Source: Siphonodentalium dalli
Taxonomy: Eukaryota; Mollusca; Scaphopoda; Gadilida; Siphonodentaliidae
Assembly: GCA_032622095.1 (NCBI GenBank)
Contig: CP136066.1
Coordinates: 97,983,319 to 98,047,318 of the forward strand
Reading direction: 5' to 3'
Length of the DNA: 64,000 nt
Shown here: positions 23,071 through 36,400 of the stretch, in pieces
Numbering within the stretch: position 1 is the first letter of the stretch
How the letters are laid out: each line of letters starts with the position of its first letter
Notes under the pieces: model-generated
The model's database searches: none
Seen by the model: only the letters and a program-made list of their open reading frames with translations
Told to the model about the DNA's origin: nothing
Translations under genes and position numbers: made by a program

Positions 23071-23330
23071 TTAAAATGCTGGGCCAATTTGGACAGTTTG
23101 TATGTTCACTTTTGGAGGCTATATAAGTGAATCAGCCTCTGATAATATAACACAACATGCGCATTGCGACAGATATTGTGAACTCATCACACCTATTTCA
23201 TCTTCATCCTGAGAAAAATTTGCCCACAGGGCCTGACGGATATGGCTGTCAATAAAGTAATAGCAATGTTCTTTTAAGGAGGCGTCCCATTCGTGAATTT
23301 TAAAAATATCTCAATGTATATAACCAATGT

Positions 23331-23484
23331 ATGCTATAGCAGTCCTCAACATTGGCCACGGCAATAAGCAATGCCATGGGAGATGCTGTGGCAATATGTT
23401 GAATCTATAATGCCACAGCATTAAATTTTGCCGTGGGACATTTTTCCTAATGCAGCTGAAAATTGAGGGATGCTATAGTACTAT
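23331..23484. mobile_element. small foldback element
   Basis: TGCTATAGCAGTCCTCAA at the left is answered by TTGAGGGATGCTATAG at the right. Inside, GCCACGGCA and GATGCTGTGGCA pair with TGCCACAGCAT and TGCCGTGG. No clear target duplication. Confidence 0.55.
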
Positions 23485-23567
23485 AACAACACCTGTTTAC
23501 CCTCACAATATGAGAGATTTGCTCTAATTATTTGATCACCCTAACAGAAAGTTTCACATCACTTTAA

Positions 23568-23834
23568 CCCTTTAATGATGGTAGCTGCGCTGGTGCAGCA
23601 TTAAATATCCTGTTCCAGAACATTTTCTTATACCTAGTATATGCAAGTCTCCCATAGGACATTTGGGAGCCTTGCATATATAAGCGAATGAACTGGCTGT
23701 CAAGGAAAATATTTTGTTAGGCCAATGCATTCTCTTATATATGTGAGACTCCCTGTGGGGAAACTCGCATATATAAGGGAATGTATTGGCACAGGGTTTT
23801 CGCAAAATTTCAGGAAGCTCCAGTCATGGATTGG
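23568..23834. mobile_element. TTAA-type double-hairpin MITE in or next to the ALKBH1 3' end
   Basis: TTAA at 23564-23567 and 23835-23838 flanks CCCTTTAATGATGG..TCATGGATTGG. Internal hairpins use GCATTCTCTTATATATG and its inverse. It lies 128 bp beyond the ALKBH1 stop codon, so it may fall in the 3' UTR. Confidence 0.8.
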
Positions 23835-23962
23835 TTAAGCTGGTAAGAGAAATTTTTGAAGTCTCTTTCCATATAACTGAAAATGGTGCCCTGCCATCCA
23901 CAGAAAGGGTTACTGAATAGAATATTATTAAAATAATGTTTAATAAATTAAATATAAAAATG

Positions 23963-24428
23963 TCATCCATTTGCCATCTCCATCTGTTTTTTGGCACAAG
24001 GTTTCGCAGAATGATGTGTGGGTTGCTCATCTGGGAAAATAGTGTCTCCAGGTTTGAGCACTTGTCGAACATTGAGATTTATCCGAGATATTTCGAGATA
24101 CTTCTCAAATGGTTCCCAGTTAATGTTTTCAACACAATCATCTATATCTTTGTTAAGTCTGTGAAGTTCTCCACAGTGATTTGCCGACTCTACACTACTG
24201 TCAGATTTATCACAGTTACCAGCTGCTGAATTGTTTGAAATTTTCCTATGATTCTTAAAACGGAGCCTGAGGTCATCGACATCAGCCGTGAGAATTCTCG
24301 GCACAGCGTGATACGATAGCCTGGCCTCCTGACTCATAATGAGGATATCACCGCTCTTCATAAACATTGGGGTAGGCTGCGTTTCCTTTGTGTCTCCACC
24401 AATCAAGAATATACAATTCTGACCAAAG
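23963..24428 (-). CDS. ALKBH1: ALKBH1 exon 6, C-terminal (residues 225-379)
   Basis: Encodes FGQNCIFLIGGD, then PMFMKSGDILIMSQEARLSY with HAVPR, a Ser/Asn-rich loop, and RINLNVRQVL near the end. The stop TGA is at 23965-23963. An ATTAAA signal lies about 20 bp beyond the stop (23944-23939), which would give a very short 3' UTR; I am not sure it is used. Confidence 0.96.
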
Positions 24429-27400
24429 CTGTAAAAGAGATTAATATCATATTATATTATTGATTCATGTTGACAAGCCTTGAAATAGTGTGTGACAGTG
24501 TCTGACATTTGCATAATGAGGTCCCCAGAGGGTGAATTTAGTGACGCTATCCCGCAAGGCAGGCTAGCACCACCAAATTCGCCTTTGGGAAGCCTCAGTC
24601 TGCTTAGGCCTCAACTGCTATGGGAGACCTAGGATCAGATTGAAGTTTCCCAGTTGAAGCTGGTGATATTTACCCATTAGTCACCTTGATTATGCATTTT
24701 ATCTTCTGCAAATTAAGGGATTTGGAAACTGAACAGAAGGGGAAAAGTAACTAAAAACAATGTTAATTTGAGACTATAGTTACTTCATAGAAGATGAGGC
24801 CCAAGCAGAATGAGGTCCCCAGAAGGTGCTGTAACAGGGTAGCATCACTAAGTTCACCCTATGGGGACGTCATTCTGCAAATGTCAGACACACTATTTGA
24901 AGGCTTGCCTGTTGATTCATTTGTATTGTAGGGATGTTCAGCTAATAGGTTCAACAGCATTATAATATTGTGAAACCTGATTTCCTACAGCATAACTACA
25001 GAATGCCCTAAATAATCGACTCCTTAACCACAGCAGAATTATGCATAACTTTTCAGGATTTAGTTGGAAATATGGCTTGTTGCCATTCACCAGAAAGCTC
25101 TCAGTTGCCTTAAATAATCGACTCCTTAAACACAACAGAATTATGGGTAACTTTTCAGGATTTAGTTGGAAATGTGGCTTGTTGCCATTCACCAGAAAGC
25201 TCTCAATTGCCCTATATAATCGACTCCTTAACCACAGCAGAACAAGAGGTGTGCACTCGAGTGCTAGCATACCCCCACCGTGGCAAATTCAACCCGCATT
25301 ATCCGTAAACTCAACCAATAAGATTTTTAACTTTAAAGAAAAATTCGGACTAATAATACCGATATGGTGTCACAAGAAGCTTGTACAGAAAAAATTATTC
25401 AAATCGGTTCATATTTGTTAAAGTTATTAAGTCAGACAGAATTTTCTAAGTCAAAATAAGTCGAAAATGAGGTGTAATATTACGAAAAACAGTCTGAGCC
25501 AATCCCTAGCCGCATTTAGCATCATGCGGAGAGACCGTCCTAAGGAGATTGCATACAAAAAATTATTGAAATCGGTTCATAGTTGTTCGAGTTATGAGGT
25601 CGGACGGACAGACAAAGCGTGACGGATGGACGGACGGACGCAGTCAATCCAGTATACCCCCCATTTTCTACGAAAGTGGGGGTATAATTATGGGTAACTT
25701 TTCAGGATTTAGTTGGAAATATGGCTTGTTGCCATTCACCAGAAAGCTCTCAGTTGGCCTAAATAATCGACTCCTTAACCACAACAGAATTATGGGTAAC
25801 TTTTCAGGATTTAGTTGGAAATATGGCTAGTTGCCATTCACCATAAAGCTCTCAGTTGCCCTAAATAATCGACTCCTTAACCACAGCAGAATTATGGGTA
25901 ACTTTTCAGGATTTAGTTGGAAATATGGCTTGTTGCCATTCATCAGAAAGCTCTCAGTTGCCCTAAATAATCGACTCCTTAACCACAACAGAATTATGGG
26001 TAACTTTTCAGAATCCTGAAAAGTTACCCATAAGTCTGCCATGGTTAAGGAGTCGATTATTTAGGGCAATTTGTAGTTATGCTGTAGGTTATAAGCCTTA
26101 GGTCTAGAACATTGTCCTAAAAATAATTTGAAGTGACATACTCAATTGAGTTTGTTAAGGAGAACATGACCAAAGTGTTTTATCTCATGATATAAGTGCA
26201 CTAGCTACATATAGTGAAGGGATTGATTACATGCTGATGACATTATTTTTAATGAAAAAAGCAATGATATCCCCAGTCTCCCCGACTAACCTTCATAAAA
26301 TTATGTTTTGAGGTTTGATTACAGGTCTGGTCATTGTCAGTATAGGCATGACATCGATCCAGGGACACGGAAGAACCAAAGGGCAAGGGGGCAAACCAGT
26401 CAGGAGGGCACTTTTCGGATACCCACTGGACTCCCCTAGGCCATGGCAAGCGCCCCGCATTCACCCTTCTCCGGCATCCTTGCAGTGATCCATGATATTA
26501 ATTCAGTCTATTCCTCAGTCTTTAAGAAATTTCTGTACAGAATGCCACAGATAGAGGCCCAAAATTGACTGTTACACAGTAAATATAAAAACAATATAAA
26601 GTGACAAATTTATACATAATAAAATATTATTTATTTAATTTTCTGAGAACCCACTATTTTGACCAACTCGATATCAGAATGACCTACGAAATTAAAATTG
26701 TGTTGGTCATTATGACCTAATCCATTCAGGAAAAAAAGGAATGTTTGAACATTCCACCAACTGAATCCATGGTTCCTCCACCTATCATATGCCTATATGA
26801 TCTGATTATTCCTACAGATGAAATACAGACCATTCCATTGTAATAATGCATGGCATTCAGTGAGCAGACCCAATGAAATTCAAAGCATTCAATGAATGGT
26901 GTATTAATATCCGAAAATCAAGGTATTCAAGGCCCTCTATGGAAATTTAACCCTTTCTATACTAAATGGACTCTTCCATTGAGTTATAAAAGTATAAATT
27001 GGAATGGTATATCATTCATTTGGAAGGGTGCTCAGGTAATAAAAGGTAATAAAAGCAGATCACTGCCCACACTATGCCATATTGAAGAATGTGGCAATGA
27101 ACAAATATTAACGAATATCTCAAGCACATAATTTTGCAAATATATACTCCTTAATTTCGGATGAATTTATCGCCAATAAATAATTGGCAATGATTCCACC
27201 AAAGAGAATCATTGCATATAATCCAAATATAAGAATGGCATATGCTTCCAGTTTGGTTATAATTTGATGATAAATATTTACTTTGAGCAGATTGTTGGCC
27301 AAAAAAAAGTATCAAGCCTAAAGTCAGTAATCGCCTCTCACAATACGGTATGCCATGACTGAAGATCTCACTATTAACAGTTTGTCAATAGTTGATCCCC

Positions 27401-30400
27401 TATGTATGTTTGTATAAAAGTCAAACATGCTTAGTATTGCTTACTTATAGGTACTCAATCCGATCAGACGGTCCCCATATCATCAAGTTATAACAACAAC
27501 ATTTCTTCAAAATATGTTTAGATATCAGAATCAATCAATTACTATAAAATAATGCTAACCACTGTCAACTATGGTATAAAATTTCCCAAAATGTATTAAT
27601 TATCAACATGTTGTTCAATGAAATATGGCCATATTATCACTTGATTGTCATGAAATTTGGCCATATTACCACTTCATTTTAGAGTTATCCATCTTCTTCT
27701 GCAATTTTGTATGAGACCGTCGCCTTGACATATTTTTTAAAGGCCACAAATAAATACACATCTCGAGAAACAACAAATTAAAAAAATCGATACCTGATTA
27801 CTCTGAGCTTTGATGTGTGGGTTTCTTGACTCGAATCAAATATTTTTTACCCTGAAGCAAAAGAAATAATAATTTGGGAATGTTAATTTGGATTATGCAT
27901 CTATAAAGCTGCATTATCCGATTAAACACCCTTAAATTTCTTTGGCTTCCTGGATAAAAAATATTTTATTTGAGTCGAGGAAACCACTCATCAAACCTCA
28001 GAGTGATCAGATATCAATTTTTGAAATCTGTTATTTCTCGAAAAGTGTACATTTTTTCATATACAATACCCACTGTCAATATTTTTGTCCCCCGACGTTT
28101 CCGTCGGAGGACTATAGAAATGACCCTCGTCCGTCCGTGCGTCCGAGATTGGGTACCTTCATGGTGTAATCAACTCCTCCTACAGTTTTAAACGTAGAGA
28201 TTTGAAACTCTGGGATATTGTTCCTAACATGTTGGTGATTTGCAACATCTATATAGCTAATCAAAAATATAATTTTTTCCATATTTTTGGGGGGGTTTTC
28301 GACTTAGAAAATTTTGAACATTTTTGCCTTTTGGATGAGATTGGGTACCTTCATGGTGTAATCAACTTCTCCTACAGTTTTAAATGTACAGATTTGAAAC
28401 TCTGGGATATTGTTCCTAACATGTTGGTGATTTGCAACATCTATATAGCTAATATTATTTTTATGGAGTTATTAACCCTTTTTTTTTAATTTCTTTAACA
28501 AAGCGGCATCGACTTGCCATGTTGTCGGGGGACACTGTGGTCTGCTGACCTTTTATCATCTAAAAATTTATCTGTTATTTTGATTTTGGGTGTGCATTTT
28601 ATTCATCCTATTATTTTTTGTTCTCTTTATTTAGCATGGGTTTTCTCAGTGGTGTAGCTGGGTGTAGGTGTAGATTTAGATTTTTCAATTTTCTGAAAAA
28701 TGGTCACAGAAATTCAGAAATGGCCAATATATTTTTCTAGGCAGCGCAGACCCAGGTCCCATCCAAGGGCAGAAACATACCTTGTTGAGATAAGAGGAGC
28801 GCCGTGATCAAACTCAGCATAATCAACATGAGCCATCAGTGTGCAGTCCATATGGTAGAAGTTTGTTATTCCGGCTTGAGCATGGAAGCCATTGTATCCT
28901 ATTGTTGATGCAATGTACTTTGCCAGATAATCAACATCAAATGGGAGAGGATTAAACTTCTCTGCATCATATACCTGGAATAAGTATACATTAATTATAA
29001 TTTCCTACATTTAACCCTTTCTATACTAAATACTCATTGACGAGTAGTTACCTCAGGAAATTGTTTTCCAGATAATAAGTTCAACAAACGACTATAGGCC
29101 GTCCAGGGTCTCAAAAATATGATTTGAGAACACAGGATCATTGATAAAGGGTACACTGAATCTCAAAAAGATTATTGGAGTACCCAGGATCTCTAAACAT
29201 TGATAAAGGGTACACTGAATCTCAAAATGATGATTTGAGTACCCTGGATCTCTGAAACATTGATAAAGCCCCGAAGGGTACACTGAATCTCAAAATGATG
29301 ATTTGAGTATCCTGAATCTCTGAAACATTGATAAAGGGTACACTGAATCTCAAAATGATGATTTGAGTATCCTGGATCTCTGAAACATTGATAAAGGGTA
29401 CAAAATATCTCAAAATGATGATTTGAGTACCCTGTATCTCTGAAACATTGATAAAGGGTACAAAATATCTCAAAATGATGATTTGAGTACCCTGGATCTC
29501 TGAAACATTGATAAAGGGTACACTGAATTTCAAAATGATGATTTGAGTACCCTGTATCTCTGAAACATTGATAAAGGGTACACTGAATTTCAAAATGATG
29601 ATTTGAGTATCCTGGATCTCTGAAACATTGATAAAGGGTACAAAATATCTCAAAATGATGATTTGAGTACCCTGTATCTCTGAAACATTGATAAAGGGTA
29701 CACTGAATTTCAAAATGATGATTTGAGTACCCTGGATCTCTGAAACATTGATAAAGGGTACACTGAATCTCAAAATGATGATTTGAGTATCCTGATCTCT
29801 GAAACATTGATAAAGGGTACAAAATATCTCAAAATGATGATTTGAGTACCCTGTATCTCTGAAACATTGATAAAGGGTACACTGAATTTCAAAATGATGA
29901 TTTGAGTACCCTGTATCTCTGAAACATTGATAAAGGGTACACAGTATATCAAAATGATGATTTAAGTACCCAGGATCTCTGAAACATTTATATAGGGTAC
30001 CCAGAATCTCCAAAATCTCATGTAATAGACGTGGCATCATTATAACAGTATGGTATTAGACACAATATCTGATTAGATTCAATAACAAATCAAGGTTTAT
30101 AATTCATCTGTGCCAATTTTGACTCAGCAAAAAAAAAACAACTCAACTTTATATTAGATGTTTCCATTATAAACAATGTTAAAGATGTATAATCCGAATA
30201 AATGCTCCTAAATTACTATTTCTTTGGCTTCGGGGGTGAAAAACATCTGATTCAAGTCGAGGAAACCAACCCGTCAAAGCTCAGAGTGATCAGATATTTT
30301 GAAATTTGTTATTTCTCAAAATGTACAATTATTTCTGGCCCAGAAAAGAGCTGGCAAACCGATGGTCTCGGACAAAATTGCGGATGAAGATGGATGACTC

Positions 30401-33400
30401 TAAAATCATGTGGTAATACGGCCAAATTTTGTGATACACAAGTGATAATACGGCCATATTTTGTTGAACAACATGTTGATAAATAACACGTTTTGGGAAA
30501 TTTTATACCATAGTTGACAGCAGTTAGGCTTATTTTGTTGTAATTAATCGATTCTGATAACAAATGCGTATTTTGAAGAAATGTTGTCTCACATAGGGAG
30601 CCTCGCATATGTAAGAGAATACATTGACCTAACAATATTTACCTTGACAACTTGAGAATGCACTGGCTTACAAGGTCAATGTAAATATTGTTAGGCCAAT
30701 GCATTATCTTACATATTCGAGGCTTCATATGGGACAGGATCTTTAATGCTGCACCAGTGAAGCTCCCGTTATGAAAGTGTTAAATGAATAGATTCATCCT
30801 TTCCGTGAAACTTACCCTTGTGTTCCATTCATACTGATATCCTATTGTCGCCCACCTAAGCTTCATAAGAAGACAATCCTTGGGAATTTGACCACTGAAA
30901 TGAGCAGATATATCACAGTAAAATTATGAGTTTGATTTCTTGAAATATTGCATAAAATACGTGCCTTTACTCTATATGCAAATCCAGATTGAGTGCCAGA
31001 ATAGTTCATTGAATTCTCAATTTCCAGGATGAAAGATCACGAGGTGATACAGTACATGAAACATCTAAACCTGGTTCTTGAATCCAGTAATACAGGGTAC
31101 TAAAGTAGTGGTCGGACGATTCTGTTGCGTTGGTTGGTACGTTGCATTAGCATGATCGGTTGTCTGCATTAAACGTGCACACAGGTGCATACGTTGTATT
31201 ATAACACAGAGCTTCCAATTAATAATTTCAGCTAATAAGTTTGTTATTGGAATAAATGGAATACTGCAAATCAAGCTATCTGTAATAAATTAATTCTACA
31301 ATAATGTCAACCCTGTCAAATCCCAACAACTAACACTTTATTGACATAAAAAAAAGTTCATTTTCCTTCGATTCAAAGACGGCCACCATCTTTTATCGAT
31401 TGAAAACAAGAAATGTCATTACACACACCATATAATGCCTTATGTTAAGTTGAAATTAGAATCTCTCCTTTGAGTGCATTAACGGATACAATCCAATGCT
31501 TTAGTGTTATTTTCTGTGATCCAATTTCAATGTGACATACTCGTCTGAAAATAACTATAGGCCGTTTTAGAGCTTCTTGCCAAAATTTCAGTCTGTGTGT
31601 CATCACAACCGTTAGACAAGAATCACATAAGAGATGCAGGGTTGAGTTGCAGTAGCTTGGATTGAAAATGCATTAATTTAACTGGCTATCATACACAAAG
31701 CTGTTAGTCTGACATACCAATTATTCCCCTGCGAAATTGGCGCGAATTGAGCTTGCCCAGATATTGTGCTCTCGCGATAAAGATTCACAAAAATTAACTA
31801 ATATTAAGGGCAGTAACAGTGCCCAAAATAGGTCGACCTGGCTGGTTTTTTAACTTGATTAAGACCCAATATCAACAAAATATTCCTCACCGTATCATGA
31901 GCAAAATTCACACAAATGAACTAATTAAGGGCCGTAACTCCACCCAAAGTAGGCGGACCTGGCTTTTTTTCAAGTCGATCAAGTTATTGCGCTATTGCCA
32001 TCTGTAGATATCCGCCTGCAAACAGAACCTGACAAACTATAGGTGGAGTTTTTGAAAATACTGACCAAAAATATACTGTTGATGTAAAAAAAATCAGATA
32101 TTTTATTTTTTCATTTAAAATTTTACTATCAAATCAACATGAACCATTTCTACACTATATACTCATTGCAAGTAGAATATGAATTCTTCTGCACTTGCAT
32201 TATCTTTTCGCCTGTTTGTTGTCTGCTTTTATTACCTGAACATGCCTCCTGATATTACCTGAACATGCCTCCCGATATTACCTGAGCATGCCTCCTGATA
32301 TTACCTGAGCATGCCTCCCGATATTACCTGAACATGCCTCCTGATATTACCTGAACATGCCTCCTGATATTACCTGAGCATGCCTCCTGATATTACCTGA
32401 ACATGCCTCCTGATATTACCTGAACATGCCTCCTGATATTACCTGAGCATGCCTCCTGATATTACCTGAGCATGCCTCCTGATATTACCTGAGCATGCCT
32501 CCAGATATTACCTGAGCATGCCTCCAGATGAATAAAAGGTCAGCTGACCACAGTGTCCCCCGAAAAAGTGGCAAGTCGATGCCGCTTTGTTAAAGAATTT
32601 TTTTTGAAATGTTGAAATTTTCTAAGTCGAAAAGGGTTAATAACTCCGTAAAAAAATAATTTTTCCGTCCTCTATATACATGTTGCACATCTCCAATATG
32701 TGGATAACAATACTCTGAAGTTTCAAATATCTACAATCAAAACTGTAGGAGGAGTTGATTACACCATGAAGGTACCCTCATACAGAAAATTATAAAAAAT
32801 GTTGAAATTTTCTAAGTCGAAAAGGGTTAATAACTCTGTCAAAAATTAATTTTTCCGTCATCTATATACATGTTGCACATCTTCAATATATGGGCAACAA
32901 TATTCTGAAGTTTCAAATCTCTAGGATGAAAACTGTGGGAGGAGTTGATTACACCATGAAGGTACCCTCATACTGAAAATTATAAAAAATGTTGAAATTT
33001 TCTAAGTCGAAAAGGGTTAATAACTCTGTCAAAAATTAATTTTTCCGTCATCTATATACATGTTGCACATCTTCAATATATGGGCAACAATATTCTGAAG
33101 TTTCAAATCTCTGGGATGAAATCTGTAGGAGGAGATGATTACACCATGAAGGTACTCAAAAGTGTGACGGACGGACGGACGAACGGACGAACGGACGTAC
33201 GAACGGACGGACGGGCGGACGGCTAGACGAACGGACCCCGTTTCTATAGTCCCCCAAAAATAAATTTTTCGGGGGACAATAATATTCTATTCCAATGTAT
33301 ACTATCATAACTAAAAGGGAGAATCCATTTAGTAAAGAAAAGCTTATGGAAAGCACAGAATCCTAAACTTAGGCAAAAGCCAGACAAACTTACATCCCTG

Positions 33401-36400
33401 TGCTTCAGTCGAAAGCAGAAACAAACATCAACTGGAAATCATATGTGACCCGCCATATCAAATCCAGTCGGAAGTCGGGATTTTTTTACCCTGTGCCAAT
33501 GCATGCTCTTATATATGTGAGTCGACCATAGGTCGCCTCGCATATATAAGAGAATGCATTGGCCTAACAATTTTTTATCATGTTTTTTAAATAAATGTTT
33601 CTTACAATTTTTAGGACATAAAATAAAAAAACATCCATTACCCTGCAGGGAGCCCCACACATATATAGAAGCATATAGAAGAGTGTCGTCTGCTCATGTT
33701 TGTCTGGGGCTCTGTATGGGTGAAATTATAAAATTGTTAAAGAATACAAGAACAAATTATTAAAATTGTAAAAAATTGTTAGGCCAATGCATTCTCTTAT
33801 ATATGCGAGGCGACCTATGGTCGACTCGCATATATATAAGAGAATGCATTGGCACAGGGTAAAAAAATCCCGACTTCCGACTGGATTTGATATGGTGGGT
33901 CACATATAAACTAAAGCATTAACCTTATTCTGAAATATACAAAAAGCCTTGGAAGAATAAAATAAAAAGTATACTTACGATTTAACCAATTCACTGTCAT
34001 TGAAGACATTTTGTGAGGTAGACAGCTCCATATGGGCATCTAAATTAACTCTGTTTGGTTTGCATGGGAAATCCTGCAGACATCTCTTAACCCAGTACTT
34101 CTGATAACCAGGCAAGAAAGGGTTTGGTATGAAAATCAAACCTGTAATGGAAAAAATTTAGAACATAAAAATTACATTAAATCAACAATTCTCTATACAT
34201 GTAAACAGAGAATTATAAATAGCATTGGACACTCTTTTGAAAAAAATTCTGATGGCAAACCTTACAGACTATGGTAAATTTCATTGAGTTCATACCCCAT
34301 GGCTGAGATATCTGAGTAGACATGCAGATAGATAATAGATAATGTCAATCCAATGTACCCACTATTTTCTTCAAAATGTTTTTCTTTTGTAATTCGACTA
34401 CATATAATTTGGTTTGAATTGCAGCGACCGAGAATGATATTTGTTTTAGAAACACTCTATACTAGTCCGGTTTTTGTGGTATAGTTTTCCACCAGAAATC
34501 TCATCTCTTCAAACTGTAACATCAAAAATGACATCACTATTAAAATGGTGACTACCAAAGCTTGGTCTCTTGTCTAAGCTTTTTAGTTTTGTCATGGTAG
34601 AGCTTATTTCTGTTTCATCTCAAATCATAACTATCATTGGTATATGTAGTCAATCGATGTCACTTTCATGATCATAGCATGATTTTAAATAACCATTTCA
34701 CCTGTGATTAGAATTATGACGGTTCTGTAAGTTTGAGACAGTGATAGCATTACATTGTGATGTGAAAGACTCCGGTGGGGTGACCAAATAGAACTGGAGA
34801 ATAATCTTGCTCAAAGTAGTTAATTTTACGAATATTATTCCAAATTTACAACACACACCATCATTCTTTTATATTAATTAAATGCAATGAGTCTCGGTGG
34901 CCAAATCATTCACGTTAGATTATCACCGCTATCCCGAATCCCGAATCAAGATGTAAATATTTACAATAGTTCAGACAATGTTTTCTATGTGGTACGGTTG
35001 AATTCTTTCAGATTTTCGGCGATGCTAGTAGAATGCTACATTTCCCCAGTTGGCATAGCACCTGAGGACTGACTTGTCAGTTTCAGGCAACAGATCAAGT
35101 CCATAATATATCTATAAGATGAGCAATATATCTTTTTTACGGACATTTGCGTTTTTTATTTTGAATCGGATTCCAGAATTCCAATAAATACAAATGGCAG
35201 AGTTATTGCTCCGATACTGATTTTTGTGTTCACCAGACAGTGTCATGTTATTCCATTTCCGATTCCATAATTCCAAATGGCACAGTTTTTGCTCAGATTC
35301 TGATTATTGTGTTCACCTGACAGTGGCGTGTTATTCCGTTTCCAATTCTAGAATTCCAATAAATACAAATGGCTGTTTTTGATCAGGTCCAATTTTTGTA
35401 AGTTGTCTTGATGGGATATTATAATGCTCACAGAAAAGTTGTTCAAGCAATTATCAACCTATTGCGATACCGGGAAATATGAGCCCAAACTGCCATGTGG
35501 CTTTAAAGGTACTGAATCTGATCAGACGCTCCTAAATTACTATTTCTTTGGCTTCGGGGGTAAAAAATATTTGATTTGAGTCAAGGAACCCATCCATTAA
35601 AGCTCAGAGTGATTAGATATCGATGTTTGAAATTTGCTGTTTCTATTGTTTGTGGCCCAGATCTTTTCCAGGGCCACATACTCAAATGGACAAATTGCGG
35701 TTGTAAGATGGATAACTCTAAAATCAAGTGGTTATTATTGTTAATAGTAACCACTTGATTTTCGAGTTTATATCCATCTTACAACCGCAATTTGTCCATT
35801 TGAGCATGTGGCCCTGGAAAAGATCTGGTCGTCAAACAATAGAAACACAAATTTCAAACATCGATATCTAATCACTCTGAGCTTTGATGGGTGGGTTCCT
35901 CGACTTGAATCAAATATTTTTTACCCCCGAAGCCAATGAAATAGTAAATTAGGAGCGTCTGATCGGATTGAGTACCTTTAAACATTATCTGACATCCAAA
36001 ATTGAGTCATGAATAATCTCTCTTTGAAATTGAACGGTATCTATAATTGAGGATAGATCTCCAGTTTACATTAAATTTGATTGTCATAAAATCTTTTGAA
36101 TTTCTAGCTGTGAGGAACTAAAATTTCTGTAATGCCCTAAATAATCAACTCCTTAACCACAGCAGAATTATGGGTAATTTTTCAGGATTTAGTCGGAAAT
36201 ATGGCTTTACCCATATTTCTGCTGTGATTAAGGAGTCGTTTATTTAGGGCATTACTGTACTGCATTGGTAATAAATTTGTCACCCTTAATATCGCAGAAA
36301 GGGTAAGATTATTACCAATCAGGCGGCTGGTTCGATTGGGGCAAGTACCAGTCTAATGCGCAAAATTTGGCAACAGCTGCCTGAGTTCTACCCCATGGAA

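Noticed and set aside
25041-26042. Open frames encoding repeated FSGFSWKYGLLPF (+) and LRSRLFRATESF (-)
   Set aside because: Both strands are open because the 105-bp array unit lacks stops. The same unit occurs as a palindromic MITE arm elsewhere.
29193-30040. Long open frames (209 and 272 codons) on the - strand
   Set aside because: They are read-through of a 60-bp minisatellite whose period is a multiple of three, with the same peptide repeated in each frame and no start context.
32231-32529. CRISPR-like regular short repeats
   Set aside because: The units abut with no unique spacers, and the sequence is eukaryotic. The same reasoning applies to 29100-30012 and 4797-5058.
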